In this document: positions 28,113 to 36,957 of the stretch, piece by piece | Layout of the letters: each line of letters begins with the position of its first letter | Numbering within the stretch: position 1 is the stretch's first letter | From: Arenibacter hampyeongensis | GTDB lineage: Bacteria; Bacteroidota; Bacteroidia; Flavobacteriales; Flavobacteriaceae | Reading direction: 5' to 3' | DNA: 64,000 nt | NCBI RefSeq assembly: GCF_002909255.1 | Contig: NZ_PIOB01000001.1 | Span: forward strand, 558,001-622,000 | Notes under the pieces: generated by a model | Told to the model about the DNA's origin: nothing | What the model saw: the letters and a program-made list of their open reading frames with translations, nothing else | Database searches by the model: none | Made by a program: the position numbers and the translations under genes

Positions 28113-29219
28113 CTAATCGATATAAATTCGTTTTACCCGTTGCGAAATTCCGGTAAGGAGCTCGTAAGTTATCGTTTTTGCAGAAGAGGCTAAAAACTCT
28201 GCAGTAGGTTTCTTGCCAAAAACAATGACCTCGTCACCTTCCTTACAATCAATTCCTGTGACATCTACCATAATCATATCCATACATACGTTCCCAATAA
28301 TGGGCGCCAACTTTCCCTTTACGGAAACCTGTCCAACGCGATTGCCGTATTGACGGCCAATTCCATCAGCGTGGCCCAAAGGAAGTGTTGCAGTTACTAT
28401 GGACTTATTGGAAACAAATGCCCTATTATAACCTACACTTTCATTTGGTGCAATTTTATGAATCTGTGATATGATCGTTTTAAGGGTGGCCACGGGAATT
28501 AATTTCTCATCTTCGGAGGCTTCGTTGCCAAAACCGTAGAGGCCAATTCCACTTCTTACCATATCATACTGTGCTTCAGGATAATTTATTATACCCGAAG
28601 TGTTCAGTATATGCCTCCAGGTTTTGCAATTCAAATTGGCAATAAGTTGAGAACTAATATTTTCGAAAAGTTGTATCTGTGCCAATGTAAACTCCTTTTC
28701 ACTCAAATCTTCGGAGGCCGCTAAATGTGAAAACATAGAGCTGATTTTAATCTGTTCTGATCCCTCAAGTGTTTTAACAATAAATTCCAAATCCTCTTCT
28801 CCAAAGCCCAACCGGTTTAAACCGGTGTTGAATTTGATATGGACGGGGTAATTCTTTTGGTCGAGTTGCTTTGCCAATTTTAAAAAAGAACTTAAAATAG
28901 CAGGGGAATATAGACTTGGTTCCAGACATTTTTCTATCATTGTGGCAAAACTCACCTGCTGGGGGTGAAGTACCAAAATAGGCAATTTTATACCTGCGTT
29001 CCTCAATGCCACTCCTTCAGAAGTATAGGCTACAGCTAGGTAATCTGCACCAAGGGACTCCAATTTTTGGGCAATGGCAATGGAATCACTGCCATAGGCA
29101 AATGCCTTCACCACTCCTAGAAATTTAGTTTTGGGATCAATTTTCGATCTTAAATAATGATAATTGTGTTCCAGTGCCCTCAGGTCGATTTCCAGAACGG
29201 TTTCTCCAACCTTAGTCAT
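28113..29219 (-). CDS. alr: Alanine racemase
   Basis: A 368-residue PLP enzyme making D-alanine for peptidoglycan. The PLP lysine is K38 in [10 protein letters not shown], and the second catalytic base, a tyrosine, is in ESVGYNRAF near 266. The ATG at 29219 is chosen because it overlaps the upstream tdk stop by 8 bp and gives the normal N-terminus ([20 protein letters not shown]). The longer frame from 29270 would add 17 residues inside tdk. This overlap indicates a coupled tdk-alr unit. Confidence 0.95.
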   Translation of the reverse strand: MTKVGETVLEIDLRALEHNYHYLRSKIDPKTKFLGVVKAFAYGSDSIAIAQKLESLGADYLAVAYTSEGVALRNAGIKLPILVLHPQQVSFATMIEKCLEPSLYSPAILSSFLKLAKQLDQKNYPVHIKFNTGLNRLGFGEEDLEFIVKTLEGSEQIKISSMFSHLAASEDLSEKEFTLAQIQLFENISSQLIANLNCKTWRHILNTSGIINYPEAQYDMVRSGIGLYGFGNEASEDEKLIPVATLKTIISQIHKIAPNESVGYNRAFVSNKSIVTATLPLGHADGIGRQYGNRVGQVSVKGKLAPIIGNVCMDMIMVDVTGIDCKEGDEVIVFGKKPTAEFLASSAKTITYELLTGISQRVKRIYID

Positions 29220-29856
29220 TCGATTTTTTTTGAGGAGGTAGTACTTGTTCGGAATTAACTTCAATGGCATTCACTTTTTCCTTTAACATGGCTTTGTAGT
29301 ATGCAGCCCGACTAAGGGGTTCATATTCATCGGTTTCTCCAAGAAATACCAATTTATTATTGTTGGCTTTTCTAAAACTATAGTTGGCCAGATTGCCGGT
29401 TCGCGTACAAACGGCATGTACTTTGGTAACATATTCCGCAGTTGCCATAAGGGCAGGCATGGGCCCAAAAGGATTGCCTTTGAAATCCATATCCAACCCG
29501 GCCACGACCACTCGGATACCCTTGTTGGCCAGATCGTTACATACGGTTACGATTTCATCATCGAAAAATTGGGCTTCATCAATCCCGACAACGTCACAAC
29601 CGTCTGCCAAGAGACGTATATTTGCAGCTGCGGGTACCGGAGTAGACCTTATTTCGTTGGCATCGTGGGAAACTACCATTTCCTCGTGATATCTTTTGTC
29701 TACCATGGGCTTAAAAATTTCCACTTTTTGCTTGGCAAATGTGGCTCTTTTCAGCCTCCGGATCAGTTCCTCGGTCTTGCCAGAGAACATAGAACCGCAG
29801 ATTACTTCGATCCAACCGAATTGTTCTTTAGGGTTAACAGTATTTTCGAGAAACAT
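29212..29856 (-). CDS. tdk: Thymidine kinase (type II)
   Basis: A 214-residue type II thymidine kinase. The P-loop is [18 protein letters not shown], the Walker B-like segment is [12 protein letters not shown], and the thymidine lasso region precedes [10 protein letters not shown]. Of the four zinc cysteines of the E. coli enzyme only one (in AVCTRTG) remains, so the zinc site appears lost or changed; this is common in some phyla. It salvages thymidine to dTMP. Translationally coupled to alr by an 8-bp overlap. Confidence 0.95.
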   Translation of the reverse strand: MFLENTVNPKEQFGWIEVICGSMFSGKTEELIRRLKRATFAKQKVEIFKPMVDKRYHEEMVVSHDANEIRSTPVPAAANIRLLADGCDVVGIDEAQFFDDEIVTVCNDLANKGIRVVVAGLDMDFKGNPFGPMPALMATAEYVTKVHAVCTRTGNLANYSFRKANNNKLVFLGETDEYEPLSRAAYYKAMLKEKVNAIEVNSEQVLPPQKKSND

Positions 29857-30012
29857 TTTGTAATTTTAGACTAAAGTAATTTGTTTTCCGTTTGATTTTT
29901 AGGAGGGATAAAATTATTAAAAAAATAATCCTTCCAGTATTAATATTGGTAAAAGTTGGTAATCTTGGTTACTTCATTTTATAACCCAGTGTTATTACCT
30001 TTAAGGAATTGT

Positions 30013-30020
30013 TATTTTTG
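30013..30020 (+). promoter_or_regulatory. -7 box ahead of the 228-residue hypothetical gene
   Basis: TATTTTTG matches TAnnTTTG exactly and lies 40 bp before the ATG at 30061. No good -33 TTG is present. Confidence 0.4.
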
Positions 30021-30060
30021 GCACTCAAATTGAGCTCCAACTAATTAAAAATATATTCAG

Positions 30061-30747
30061 ATGAAAAAGAGACTTAAAGAGGAATTGAGAAAATTATCCA
30101 CAGAAATAATAACCTCGAGAAACTTAAACGATTTCTCTGCCTTATATGAAACTGCAAGGGAGCTATATGAAAAGTTGGCAGTTCTAAAATATATTGAGGA
30201 GAAATTAAATGAAGTTGAGATAGATGTTTCCAAGAATGCTATTGCGGCCAAATTTGAAACAATGGCCAATTCGGTATTAAACGCGAATTCATCTGTACCT
30301 GAAAGTAACCCTCATAAAGAGGATATTATTATTCCAGGTATCGATACTATTAAGGATATGATATCGGAAATGCCCGGTGCCACGACCATAGATGAAGTTT
30401 TGTCCCAGTTCACCAACAAACCAGATCTGATAAAGAACGATAAGGACTTATTTATGCCCAAAGAAGTGAAAACCGTAAAAGTTGGTGGTACCGCCCAATC
30501 CGTGGAGCACGGTTCTAAAAAAACGCTGAAAGTGGATTTAAATGATCGTTTGGCATTTGTAAAGCATCTCTTTAACAATAATATGGAGGATTACAACAGG
30601 GTACTGTCCCAGTTGAGTACTATAGACAGTGAGGAACGTTCCATTTCATTTATTACCAATATGGTAAAACCGGACTATAACCATTGGGAGGGCAAAGAGG
30701 ATTACGAACAGCGGTTTATGAATGTAATTGCCCGTAAATTTGCGTAA
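30061..30747 (+). CDS. Conserved hypothetical protein, 228 residues
   Basis: A soluble, charged protein without signal peptide or membrane segment. Residues 1-75 are predicted to be helical and heptad-like (RLKEELRKLSTEI, ARELYEKLAVLKYIEEKLNE). The middle ~80 residues are low-complexity and probably flexible. The C-terminal ~65 residues (DLNDRLAFVKHLFNNNMEDYN, then KPDYNHWEGKEDYEQRFM) look like a compact, well-conserved domain that I associate with flavobacterial proteins of unknown function. It lies between tdk (divergent) and rsmI (same strand, 103 bp on). No function is proposed. Confidence 0.75.
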   Translation: MKKRLKEELRKLSTEIITSRNLNDFSALYETARELYEKLAVLKYIEEKLNEVEIDVSKNAIAAKFETMANSVLNANSSVPESNPHKEDIIIPGIDTIKDMISEMPGATTIDEVLSQFTNKPDLIKNDKDLFMPKEVKTVKVGGTAQSVEHGSKKTLKVDLNDRLAFVKHLFNNNMEDYNRVLSQLSTIDSEERSISFITNMVKPDYNHWEGKEDYEQRFMNVIARKFA

Positions 30748-30850
30748 ATCGGTATTATTGGCATTTAATGGAACTTATGCGTAATGATTTTCATTATTTT
30801 TGCCGTCTCTTGCCCGCAATTTCAAGCCATGTGGGTGTTTAATAGAATTA

Positions 30851-31522
30851 ATGGGGAAATTATATATAGTACCTACTCCTATAGGTAATTTGGAGGATAT
30901 TACATTCCGCGCTATCAGGGTGCTCAAGGAAGTAGACCTTATTTTGGCCGAGGATACCCGAACCAGCGGCAAATTATTGCACCATTACAGTATTGAAACC
31001 CCTATGCAAAGTCACCATATGCACAATGAGCATAGGACGGTAGATGGTATAGTTAAGAGATTGCAGTCTGGTGATAATATTGCATTGATATCGGATGCCG
31101 GGACCCCGGCCATATCCGACCCTGGTTTTTTACTTACACGTGCCTGTGTAGAAAATAACATTGAGGTAGATTGTCTGCCCGGGGCAACGGCTTTTGTGCC
31201 TGCTTTGGTAAATAGTGGCCTGCCCAACGATAAATTTGTTTTTGAAGGCTTCTTGCCCGTAAAAAAAGGAAGACAAACTAGGCTTACTTTATTGGCCGAG
31301 GAACCCAGGACGATCATATTTTACGAATCCCCACATAAGTTGGTTAAGACATTGTCCCATTTTGAGACCTTTTTTGGAAAGGACCGACAGGTTTCGGTTT
31401 CACGGGAGTTGTCAAAAATGTATGAAGAAACCATTAGGGGAACGGTAAAGGAGGTTTTGCAGCATTATACGGATAATCCGCCCAAAGGTGAGATCGTTAT
31501 TGTGGTGTCAGGAAAAAAGTAA
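30851..31522 (+). CDS. rsmI: 16S rRNA (cytidine-1402-2'-O)-methyltransferase
   Basis: A 223-residue SAM-dependent methyltransferase of the tetrapyrrole-methylase fold. GKLYIVPTPIGNLEDITFRA at the N-terminus, LISDAGTPAISDPGF, PGATAFVPAL and FEGFLP are diagnostic RsmI motifs. The ATG at 30851 gives the standard N-terminus; the frame open from 30800 adds 17 residues not found in the family. It modifies 16S rRNA C1402 at the decoding centre. Its TAA overlaps the ATG of the next gene (TAATG), so they are co-translated. Confidence 0.95.
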   Translation: MGKLYIVPTPIGNLEDITFRAIRVLKEVDLILAEDTRTSGKLLHHYSIETPMQSHHMHNEHRTVDGIVKRLQSGDNIALISDAGTPAISDPGFLLTRACVENNIEVDCLPGATAFVPALVNSGLPNDKFVFEGFLPVKKGRQTRLTLLAEEPRTIIFYESPHKLVKTLSHFETFFGKDRQVSVSRELSKMYEETIRGTVKEVLQHYTDNPPKGEIVIVVSGKK

Positions 31523-32100
31523 TGGAATTACTATTATCAGAAATAAGGAGTTGCCAAGTTTGTAAGTCTTATTTGCCCTTGGGTCCCAGACCCATAGTGG
31601 CGGCACACCCCACAGCCAGGATTATCATTATTGGCCAAGCTCCTGGAACCAAGGTCCACCAAACCGGAATTCCGTGGGATGATCCCAGCGGTAGGCAGCT
31701 GAGGAAATGGCTCAATATTTCGGATTCTGTTTTTTATGATGAAAGTAAAGTAGCTCTTATGCCCATGGGCTTTTGCTATCCGGGGAAGGGTAAAGGGGGA
31801 GACTTGCCTCCTAGACAGGAATGCGCCCCTTTATGGCACAGTGCATTGCTGGAAAATATGCCCCATTTGAAATTGATTATTCTTATTGGTACCCATGCCC
31901 AGAATTATTATTTGGAAAAGAGCGCAAAAGGAACCTTGACCGAAACGGTAAAGAACTATCGGGATTTTTTGCCTAAATACATTCCGCTGCCCCATCCATC
32001 TCCCAGAAATAGGTTTTGGCAGACAAAGAATCCCTGGTTTCAAACTGAGGTGGTACCTGTATTACAAGCAAAGGTTGCCCAGATTTTACATATTGGGTAA
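31522..32100 (+). CDS. Uracil-DNA glycosylase family protein
   Basis: A 192-residue protein of the uracil-DNA-glycosylase superfamily. The water-activating motif is GQAPGTKVHQTGIPWDDPSG, and the C-terminal motif is PHPSPRNRFW. The N-terminal SCQVCKSYLPLGPRP contains a Cys-x2-Cys pair, but the full four-cysteine iron-sulfur set of families 4 and 5 is not evident, so the exact family is uncertain. It should remove uracil or related bases from DNA, or be a diverged relative. It overlaps the rsmI stop by one base. A 10-bp hairpin 50 bp downstream probably ends the unit. Confidence 0.85.
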   Translation: MELLLSEIRSCQVCKSYLPLGPRPIVAAHPTARIIIIGQAPGTKVHQTGIPWDDPSGRQLRKWLNISDSVFYDESKVALMPMGFCYPGKGKGGDLPPRQECAPLWHSALLENMPHLKLIILIGTHAQNYYLEKSAKGTLTETVKNYRDFLPKYIPLPHPSPRNRFWQTKNPWFQTEVVPVLQAKVAQILHIG

Positions 32101-32149
32101 TATCTTCTTAATTTATTATTGCATACACTTCCTGGTAATATGTGCAGAA

Positions 32150-32184
32150 CCCAATTATAAAAAGTATTTCAACCTATAATTGGG
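32150..32184 (+). terminator. Hairpin ending the rsmI-glycosylase unit
   Basis: A perfect 10-bp stem (32150-32159 and 32175-32184), followed by a weak T tract. It lies 50 bp past the glycosylase stop. Confidence 0.6.
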
Positions 32185-32201
32185 AAGTTTGTCTAAAACC
32201 T

Positions 32202-32232
32202 TTTTTACGCAACTACCTTTAGGTTACTTTTG
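32202..32232 (+). promoter_or_regulatory. Promoter of small RNA copy 1
   Basis: TACTTTTG at 32225-32232 matches the -7 consensus exactly. The -33 position 19 bp upstream is TTTT rather than TTTG. The shared small RNA sequence begins 6 bp after the box, where transcription should start. Confidence 0.6.
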
Positions 32233-32237
32233 GAGGA

Positions 32238-32308
32238 CCATAGCATAAGTAGGTTAAGTTCATGGTAAGATTTGGGGAAAAAAGGCGGAGCTTAGCTTCG
32301 CCTTTTTT
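32238..32308 (+). ncRNA. Candidate small RNA, copy 1
   Basis: About 70 nt from the predicted start to the end of a U tract. The first 39 nt (32238-32276) match copy 2 at 38 positions; the key core is gcataagtaggttaag. They are followed by a 10-bp terminator stem with one G-U pair (32282-32291 and 32295-32304) and six T. CCAT at the 5' end can pair with AUGG 23 nt later; the fifth pair is an A-C mismatch here but A-U in copy 2. No known family was recognised. Confidence 0.6.
32282..32308 (+). terminator. Intrinsic terminator of small RNA copy 1
   Basis: Stem 32282-32291 / 32295-32304 (one G-U), loop TTA, then T at 32303-32308. Its sequence differs from the terminator of copy 2 although the module ahead is almost identical. 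Confidence 0.85.
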
Positions 32309-32407
32309 ATTACTGAATATCAGTATTTTAACCTTAATCGGACAACATTATTTTGTTAATAACCTCCATTGGCAAAAAAAATATATAGATAATATTTCGT
32401 AAATATT

Positions 32408-32438
32408 TTTGTTATTTCTCACAATACCAGTATTTTAG
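32408..32438 (+). promoter_or_regulatory. Promoter of small RNA copy 2
   Basis: TTTG at 32408-32411, 19 bp, then TATTTTAG at 32431-32438 (one mismatch to TAnnTTTG). The gap from the box to the shared module is 5 nt, the same as in copy 1. Confidence 0.65.
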
Positions 32439-32443
32439 TATCG

Positions 32444-32514
32444 CCATAGCATAAGTAGGTTAAGTTTATGGTAAGATTTGGGACGAAAAGGGTGGAGGCT
32501 TCTCCACCCTTTTC
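32444..32514 (+). ncRNA. Candidate small RNA, copy 2
   Basis: The second copy of the 39-nt module (32444-32482), 206 bp after the first and with a single C-to-T difference, followed by a 12-bp terminator stem (32486-32497 and 32502-32513). CCATA (32444-32448) pairs perfectly with TATGG (32467-32471), leaving the AAGUAGG region in an open loop. The conserved module starting at the predicted transcription start, with divergent promoter and terminator, indicates that the RNA itself is under selection or was recently duplicated. Confidence 0.6.
32486..32513 (+). terminator. Intrinsic terminator of small RNA copy 2
   Basis: A perfect 12-bp stem with a 4-nt loop; the T run is part of the descending arm and continues as TTTTCT. 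Confidence 0.85.
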
Positions 32515-32530
32515 TATTTATTGAAAACAA

Positions 32531-32568
32531 AAAAGTCCGCTCATTAAAATTTTAATGAGCGGACTTTT
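32531..32568. terminator. Bidirectional terminator ahead of the sodA 3' end
   Basis: A perfect 38-bp palindrome (19-bp arms, no spacer, so a 4-nt loop in practice), beginning with A4 and ending with T4. It probably ends sodA transcription from the right and any read-through of the small RNAs from the left. Confidence 0.8.
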
Positions 32569-32690
32569 AATTAAAGAGTGATTTGCCTTAATAAAGGAAC
32601 TAAAAATTATCCCTGGACAGCATTAAAAATGTTGTTTATTGCCCAAAATATTTTCCGGTTCCTTCATGCAATCACTTACTATTGTAACCA

Positions 32691-33299
32691 CTATTTCTTT
32701 GCCTTGTACGAAGCGGCTACTTTATCCCAATTAACCACATTAAAAAAAGCATTGATGTAGTCCGGTCTTCTATTCTGATAATTTAGATAATACGCGTGTT
32801 CCCATACATCCAAGCCTAAAATTGGAAAACCGCCACAGCCTGTATCCGGCATAAGTGGATTGTCCTGGTTTGGAGTGGAGCATATTTCCAGTTTCCCACC
32901 TTTATGAACACATAACCAAGCCCAGCCTGAGCCAAATCTTGTTGCCGCAGCCTTGGCGAAGGCATCCTTAAATGAATCGAAAGAACCAAATGCTGATTTT
33001 ATAGCATCTGCAAGCTCTCCGGAAGGTTGTCCGCCACCATTTGGCGACATGATTTCCCAAAACAAGGAGTGGTTAAAGAATCCTCCTCCATTGTTTCTTA
33101 CAGCAGCATTGGACATGTCCAAGTTGGCCAAAATATCCAAGATGGATTTTTTTGCCAGATCAGTTCCGTCTATAGCGTTGTTTAAATTGGTAGTATAACC
33201 GTTGTGATGCTTGGTATGGTGTATTTCCATGGTCCTGGCATCAATATGTGGTTCCAAAGCGTCGTACGCATAAGGTAATTTAGGTAATTCGAAAGCCAT
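32691..33299 (-). CDS. sodA: Superoxide dismutase (Fe/Mn type)
   Basis: A 202-residue Fe/Mn superoxide dismutase. Metal ligands are visible as the histidine in [12 protein letters not shown], the histidine in FFNHSLFW, and aspartate and histidine in [19 protein letters not shown]. The sequence does not let me settle Fe versus Mn preference, so the symbol is by convention. No signal peptide, hence cytoplasmic. It is divergent from the addA-like gene by 119 bp and convergent with the small RNA pair. Confidence 0.95.
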   Translation of the reverse strand: MAFELPKLPYAYDALEPHIDARTMEIHHTKHHNGYTTNLNNAIDGTDLAKKSILDILANLDMSNAAVRNNGGGFFNHSLFWEIMSPNGGGQPSGELADAIKSAFGSFDSFKDAFAKAAATRFGSGWAWLCVHKGGKLEICSTPNQDNPLMPDTGCGGFPILGLDVWEHAYYLNYQNRRPDYINAFFNVVNWDKVAASYKAKK

Positions 33300-33373
33300 A
33301 ATGTTCTAGTTTTTATGTTAAAAAATGTTGTTTCCCAAAATTACGGTTTTATGATATAAATTCACCTAATAAT

Positions 33374-33405
33374 TTGTTAAGAACTGTTTATTATTGCTTA
33401 TTTTG
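33374..33405 (+). promoter_or_regulatory. Likely promoter of the addA-like gene
   Basis: TTG at 33374-33376, 21 bp, then TTATTTTG at 33398-33405 (one mismatch to TAnnTTTG). The predicted transcription start is within 10 nt of the GTG start codon, so the mRNA has almost no leader. Confidence 0.45.
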
Positions 33406-33418
33406 CGACTAAAATAAC

Positions 33419-36400
33419 GTGCAGGACGCTCCTTACAAAATATATAACGCCTCTGCTGGCTCTGGTAAGACCTACACCCTTGCAAAAGAGTATTTGAAAA
33501 TAATCCTCTCCTCGGATTTCAATAAGAACTATCGTAGTATTCTGGCCATTACGTTTACCAATAAGGCTGTAAACGAGATGAAACAGCGAATTTTGGGCAA
33601 TCTTTTTACTTTTGGCAAACAGTCGGATAATAATGAAATTCCTCCAATGCTGGTCGATATATCCCGGGAATTAGGGGTAGATATAGGCACACTACGCAAT
33701 AGATCCAAGAAGGTGCTTAAAGAGATCCTTCATAATTATGCCTTTTTTGATGTTTCCACCATTGATAAATTTACCCATAGGCTGATCAGAACATTTGCAA
33801 AGGATTTAAAACTACCCCAAAATTTTGAGGTGGTCCTGGATACCAAATTATTGTTGGATGAAGCTGTTGCCAAACTCATCAATAAGGCCGGTGCCAATGC
33901 TCAATTGACCAAGGTGTTGATTGATTTTGCATTGGAAAAAATTGATGGTGATAAAAGTTGGGATATTGCTTTTGACCTACAAAAAATAGGTACTTTATTG
34001 TTCAATGAGAATCAGGCTCCTCATTTAAAGAAACTGGAAGGTAAGAGTATAGAGGATTTTGTGGATTTAAAAAAGGAATTGGTACTGCAAATCCAGGTCC
34101 ATGAAACGAAAATAACGGACTGGGCCGCAGAAGGCCTAACAATAATTGAGGATAATAATCTGGAATTCAATAATTTTAAAGCGGGCTACTTTCCAAAGTT
34201 TATGGCAAAAATAGCCGCGGGGGACTTAAATATAGATTTCAATTCAGGGTGGAAACAAAATTTTGAAACAGACCCTTTATACTCCAAGGCCTGCCGCCAG
34301 GACATCAAAGATATATTGGACGGTCTTCATCCGAGGTTTATAAGTCTGTTTAATGAAATAAAGGAAAACTCCATTGTTTTGTCCCTGCTCAGGAACGGCT
34401 ATAACAACATTGTTCCACTTACCGTTCTGAGCGCTATTCAACATGAAATTAAGAACCTGGAACGGGAGCGTGATCTTTTGCCCATATCTTCGTTCAATAG
34501 TATTATTTCCAAGGAAATTAAGGATCAGCCTGCCCCTTTTATTTATGAGCGTATTGGGGAAAAGTACCGTCATTATTTTGTGGATGAGTTTCAGGATACT
34601 TCCGAAATGCAATGGAATAATCTAATACCATTGATCGGCAATGCTTTGGAAAGTGTGGACGATCAAGGAAAAATAGGTTCATTGCTTTTGGTGGGAGATG
34701 CCAAACAGGCCATATACCGTTGGAGAGGTGGAAAGGCCGAACAGTTTTTAAATCTAATCAATCTAAAGGAAAATCCCTTTGTAATTCCACCAGCTACATC
34801 AAATCTCCCTTCCAATTACCGGAGTCATGAGGAGGTAATAAAATTTAATAACGATTTTTTCACACTTACCAGCCCCTTTCTGGAGAACGGTATTTATAAT
34901 AAATTGTTCTTGGAGGGCAATAGTCAAAACTACAATAGTAAAAAGGGAGGTTTGGTACAGCTTTCCTTTATTGATGTGGAGGATTCCAGTGACGAAGACG
35001 GGGAATACTGCAATTCAGTATTGAACACATTGGATGAAGTTTTAAAAAAGAACTACTCATTAAGGGATATATGCATCCTTACCCGCAAGAAAAAACACGG
35101 TATTTTGTTGGCAGATTTCCTAATGCAAAATAAGATCCCCATCATTTCGTCCGAAACACTGCTTTTGAACAGTAATCCCAGTGTAAGGTTCTTGGTTAAC
35201 TTATTACATTATAGTCTTCAGCCCAAAGAGCAGGAGAGGAGTTATGAAATCTTAAGTTTTCTTTCCAAGGACCAGGAAAACAGACATCAATTTATATATT
35301 CAAATATTACTGGTGTAGCCCAGTTGCTGAATGAGACCTATGGGTTTAATGTAAAAACTCTAGGGCAATCCTCCGTTTATGACGGTTTGGAATATGCTAT
35401 TAAAAGATTTGGATTGGCAGATACCTCTGATGCCTATATCACTTATTTTTTGGATGTTGCCTTGGAAGTGGAACAAAAGGAAGGTGCTAATACACAGGTT
35501 TTTTTGGCCCATTGGGAAAAGAAAAAGGAAAGCTTAAGTATAACCGCACCGGAAAATGTGGATGCCGTTCAGATAATGACCGTTCATAAATCCAAAGGTT
35601 TGGAATTTCCTATTGTAATCTTTCCTTTTGCCAATACCAATATATATGAAGAAAGGGATGCCAAATTGTGGTTGCCCGTTGATCCTATTGCCTTTAATGG
35701 TTTTGAAGAGCTTCTAATCAATAAAAAACAGGAAGTAATTACCTATGGTGCAAAAGCGGAGGCCCTTTTTAATGAGGAACAGCATAAATTGGAATTGGAT
35801 GCCTTTAATCTATTGTACGTAGCCTTGACCAGGGCGATTAAGGGGCTTTATGTGATTTCTAAAAAAGACCTTACGCCAAAAGGTGAGCACAAAACAAATG
35901 TCTACTCCGGATTATTCATACACTATATAAAGGAAAGGGGACTTTGGGATGAAACCAAGACTTGTTATCAATTTGGTAATCTTGAAATTCAGGATGAACC
36001 CTTTAACCAGGCAGAACATCAGGAAAAAATATCCCATTTATACACTTTTAAGGAGCGACCAGAGTTTAGGATTTTGACCAAGTCGGGCGCTCTATGGGAT
36101 ACCGAAAGGGGAATTGCCATAAGCAAGGGAAATTTACTGCATTTTGCAATGGGACTTATAGAGACCACTGCGGATATTGATGGTGTCATAGATGAACTTA
36201 TTGGAAATGGGGACCTTTCCCAAGAGGATAGTTTGGGAATGGGACAAAGGATAAAGGGCATTGCTGACCATCCAAAGCTGTTTAGCTACTTTGAAAAGGG
36301 ATACCTTATAAAGAACGAACAGGATATTTTGACCAAAAACGGGAAGGTTCTTCGCCCGGATAGGATAGTAATAAAGGATAACAGGGCGACAATAATTGAT

Positions 36401-36538
36401 TATAAGACCGGGAAAAGGAATCCCGCATATCACGAACAAATATATGCGTATGCAGATGCTTTGGAAGCAATGGGATATGAAATTGAGGGCAAAATCCTTA
36501 TATATATCAATGAGGATATTACCCTAGACTTTATTTAG
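33419..36538 (+). CDS. addA: AddA-like UvrD-family helicase-nuclease
   Basis: A 1039-residue recombination protein starting at a GTG; the P-loop NASAGSGKTYTLA is at residues 9-21, so no upstream start is needed. LAITFTNKAVNEM (motif Ia), HYFVDEFQDTSEMQW (Walker B), GDAKQAIYRWRGG, VHKSKGLEFPIVIFPF and LYVALTRAIKGLYV are the superfamily 1A helicase motifs in order. The C-terminus is a RecB-type PD-(D/E)xK nuclease (RPDRIVIKD, then IIDYKTGKRN, then QIYAYADAL). It should process double-strand breaks with the AddB-like protein at 38.7 kb. The two are separated by ompA and the kbl relic. Confidence 0.88.
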   Translation: MQDAPYKIYNASAGSGKTYTLAKEYLKIILSSDFNKNYRSILAITFTNKAVNEMKQRILGNLFTFGKQSDNNEIPPMLVDISRELGVDIGTLRNRSKKVLKEILHNYAFFDVSTIDKFTHRLIRTFAKDLKLPQNFEVVLDTKLLLDEAVAKLINKAGANAQLTKVLIDFALEKIDGDKSWDIAFDLQKIGTLLFNENQAPHLKKLEGKSIEDFVDLKKELVLQIQVHETKITDWAAEGLTIIEDNNLEFNNFKAGYFPKFMAKIAAGDLNIDFNSGWKQNFETDPLYSKACRQDIKDILDGLHPRFISLFNEIKENSIVLSLLRNGYNNIVPLTVLSAIQHEIKNLERERDLLPISSFNSIISKEIKDQPAPFIYERIGEKYRHYFVDEFQDTSEMQWNNLIPLIGNALESVDDQGKIGSLLLVGDAKQAIYRWRGGKAEQFLNLINLKENPFVIPPATSNLPSNYRSHEEVIKFNNDFFTLTSPFLENGIYNKLFLEGNSQNYNSKKGGLVQLSFIDVEDSSDEDGEYCNSVLNTLDEVLKKNYSLRDICILTRKKKHGILLADFLMQNKIPIISSETLLLNSNPSVRFLVNLLHYSLQPKEQERSYEILSFLSKDQENRHQFIYSNITGVAQLLNETYGFNVKTLGQSSVYDGLEYAIKRFGLADTSDAYITYFLDVALEVEQKEGANTQVFLAHWEKKKESLSITAPENVDAVQIMTVHKSKGLEFPIVIFPFANTNIYEERDAKLWLPVDPIAFNGFEELLINKKQEVITYGAKAEALFNEEQHKLELDAFNLLYVALTRAIKGLYVISKKDLTPKGEHKTNVYSGLFIHYIKERGLWDETKTCYQFGNLEIQDEPFNQAEHQEKISHLYTFKERPEFRILTKSGALWDTERGIAISKGNLLHFAMGLIETTADIDGVIDELIGNGDLSQEDSLGMGQRIKGIADHPKLFSYFEKGYLIKNEQDILTKNGKVLRPDRIVIKDNRATIIDYKTGKRNPAYHEQIYAYADALEAMGYEIEGKILIYINEDITLDFI

Positions 36539-36608
36539 GTGATCATTTCGGACATTACCTTAAGGATGTGCAAGAAAAAATATGGCACTTGAGTAGTTGA
36601 TCAGCAAT

Positions 36609-36844
36609 ATGATTGATTGGGACTATGCCATTGTTCCCATACTGTTGTATAATGAAGAGTTATCGTAGAAAATGGGCAATTTACTGCGGCAAAAAGGTAT
36701 TAATGTTATAGGATCTTCTATAATGTACCCTTTAAAATAAACTAAAGAATTGGGGTATAACTGTCAGCTGCCCACGGTATTGAACACATAAATAGCGCAA
36801 TAACCGCATTCGCCAGGGTAGGCAAAGTATTAAATCTCGTTTAA
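36609..36844 (+). pseudogene. kbl: 3' remnant of kbl (glycine C-acetyltransferase)
   Basis: Two frames together spell the C-terminal ~80 residues of 2-amino-3-ketobutyrate CoA ligase. From 36609 the frame gives DYAIVPILLYNEELS, a stop, then KMGNLLRQKGINVIG. A shift near 36716 continues with FYNVPFKIN, a stop, RIGV, a stop, then LSAAHGIEHINSAITAF and ARVGKVLNLV ending at 36842-36844. In intact Kbl these are VPVMLYD..., EEGIYVIGF and FYPVVPKGQARIRVQLSAAH, with the same number of residues in the last block. Three internal stops and one frameshift make it non-functional. The rest of the gene is missing, replaced by ~70 bp after the addA-like stop. Confidence 0.8.
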
Positions 36845-36893
36845 ATGCGACTTTTTTCGCATGAAATACGTTAAAAAAATTAAGAAAATGATT

Positions 36894-36923
36894 TTGTTAA
36901 TAATTTTTAACAACTTACATTTG
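36894..36923 (+). promoter_or_regulatory. Consensus promoter of ompA
   Basis: TTG at 36894-36896, 19 bp, then TACATTTG at 36916-36923: an exact match to the Bacteroidota consensus, in line with the high expression expected for an OmpA protein. Confidence 0.8.
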
Positions 36924-36957
36924 CAGCTAATAAACACTTAAACTTAAAAAATTGAAC

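Larger units (their letters stand above)
32101..32690. other. Intergenic region with two tandem small RNA genes and four hairpins
   Basis: 590 bp between the glycosylase gene and the convergent sodA. It holds a terminator for the left operon, two copies of a promoter-module-terminator unit (32202-32308 and 32408-32514) and a bidirectional terminator (32531-32568). Short frames in it overlap these elements and look spurious. Confidence 0.8.
36539..36957. other. Intergenic region with a decayed gene and the ompA promoter
   Basis: 419 bp. It contains the kbl 3' relic (36609-36844) and the consensus ompA promoter (36894-36923). The 70 bp after the addA-like stop show nothing recognisable. Confidence 0.75.

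Noticed and set aside
30775-30786. The near-palindrome tgattttcatta region considered as a further CRP/FNR-type site ahead of rsmI.
   Set aside because: The right half-site has a mismatch and the nearby -7 match is not at the 35-bp offset.
32238-32482. The duplicated 39-nt module considered as attachment-site repeats of a mobile element.
   Set aside because: The 206-bp interval has no integrase or cargo, and each copy has its own promoter and terminator.
32531-32568. A 38-bp perfect palindrome considered as a recombination or regulatory site.
   Set aside because: It begins with A4, ends with T4 and lies between converging transcripts, which fits a terminator.
32578-32760. A 60-codon plus-strand frame at the sodA 3' end.
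   Set aside because: It runs antisense into sodA and has no motif; it begins just after the bidirectional terminator.
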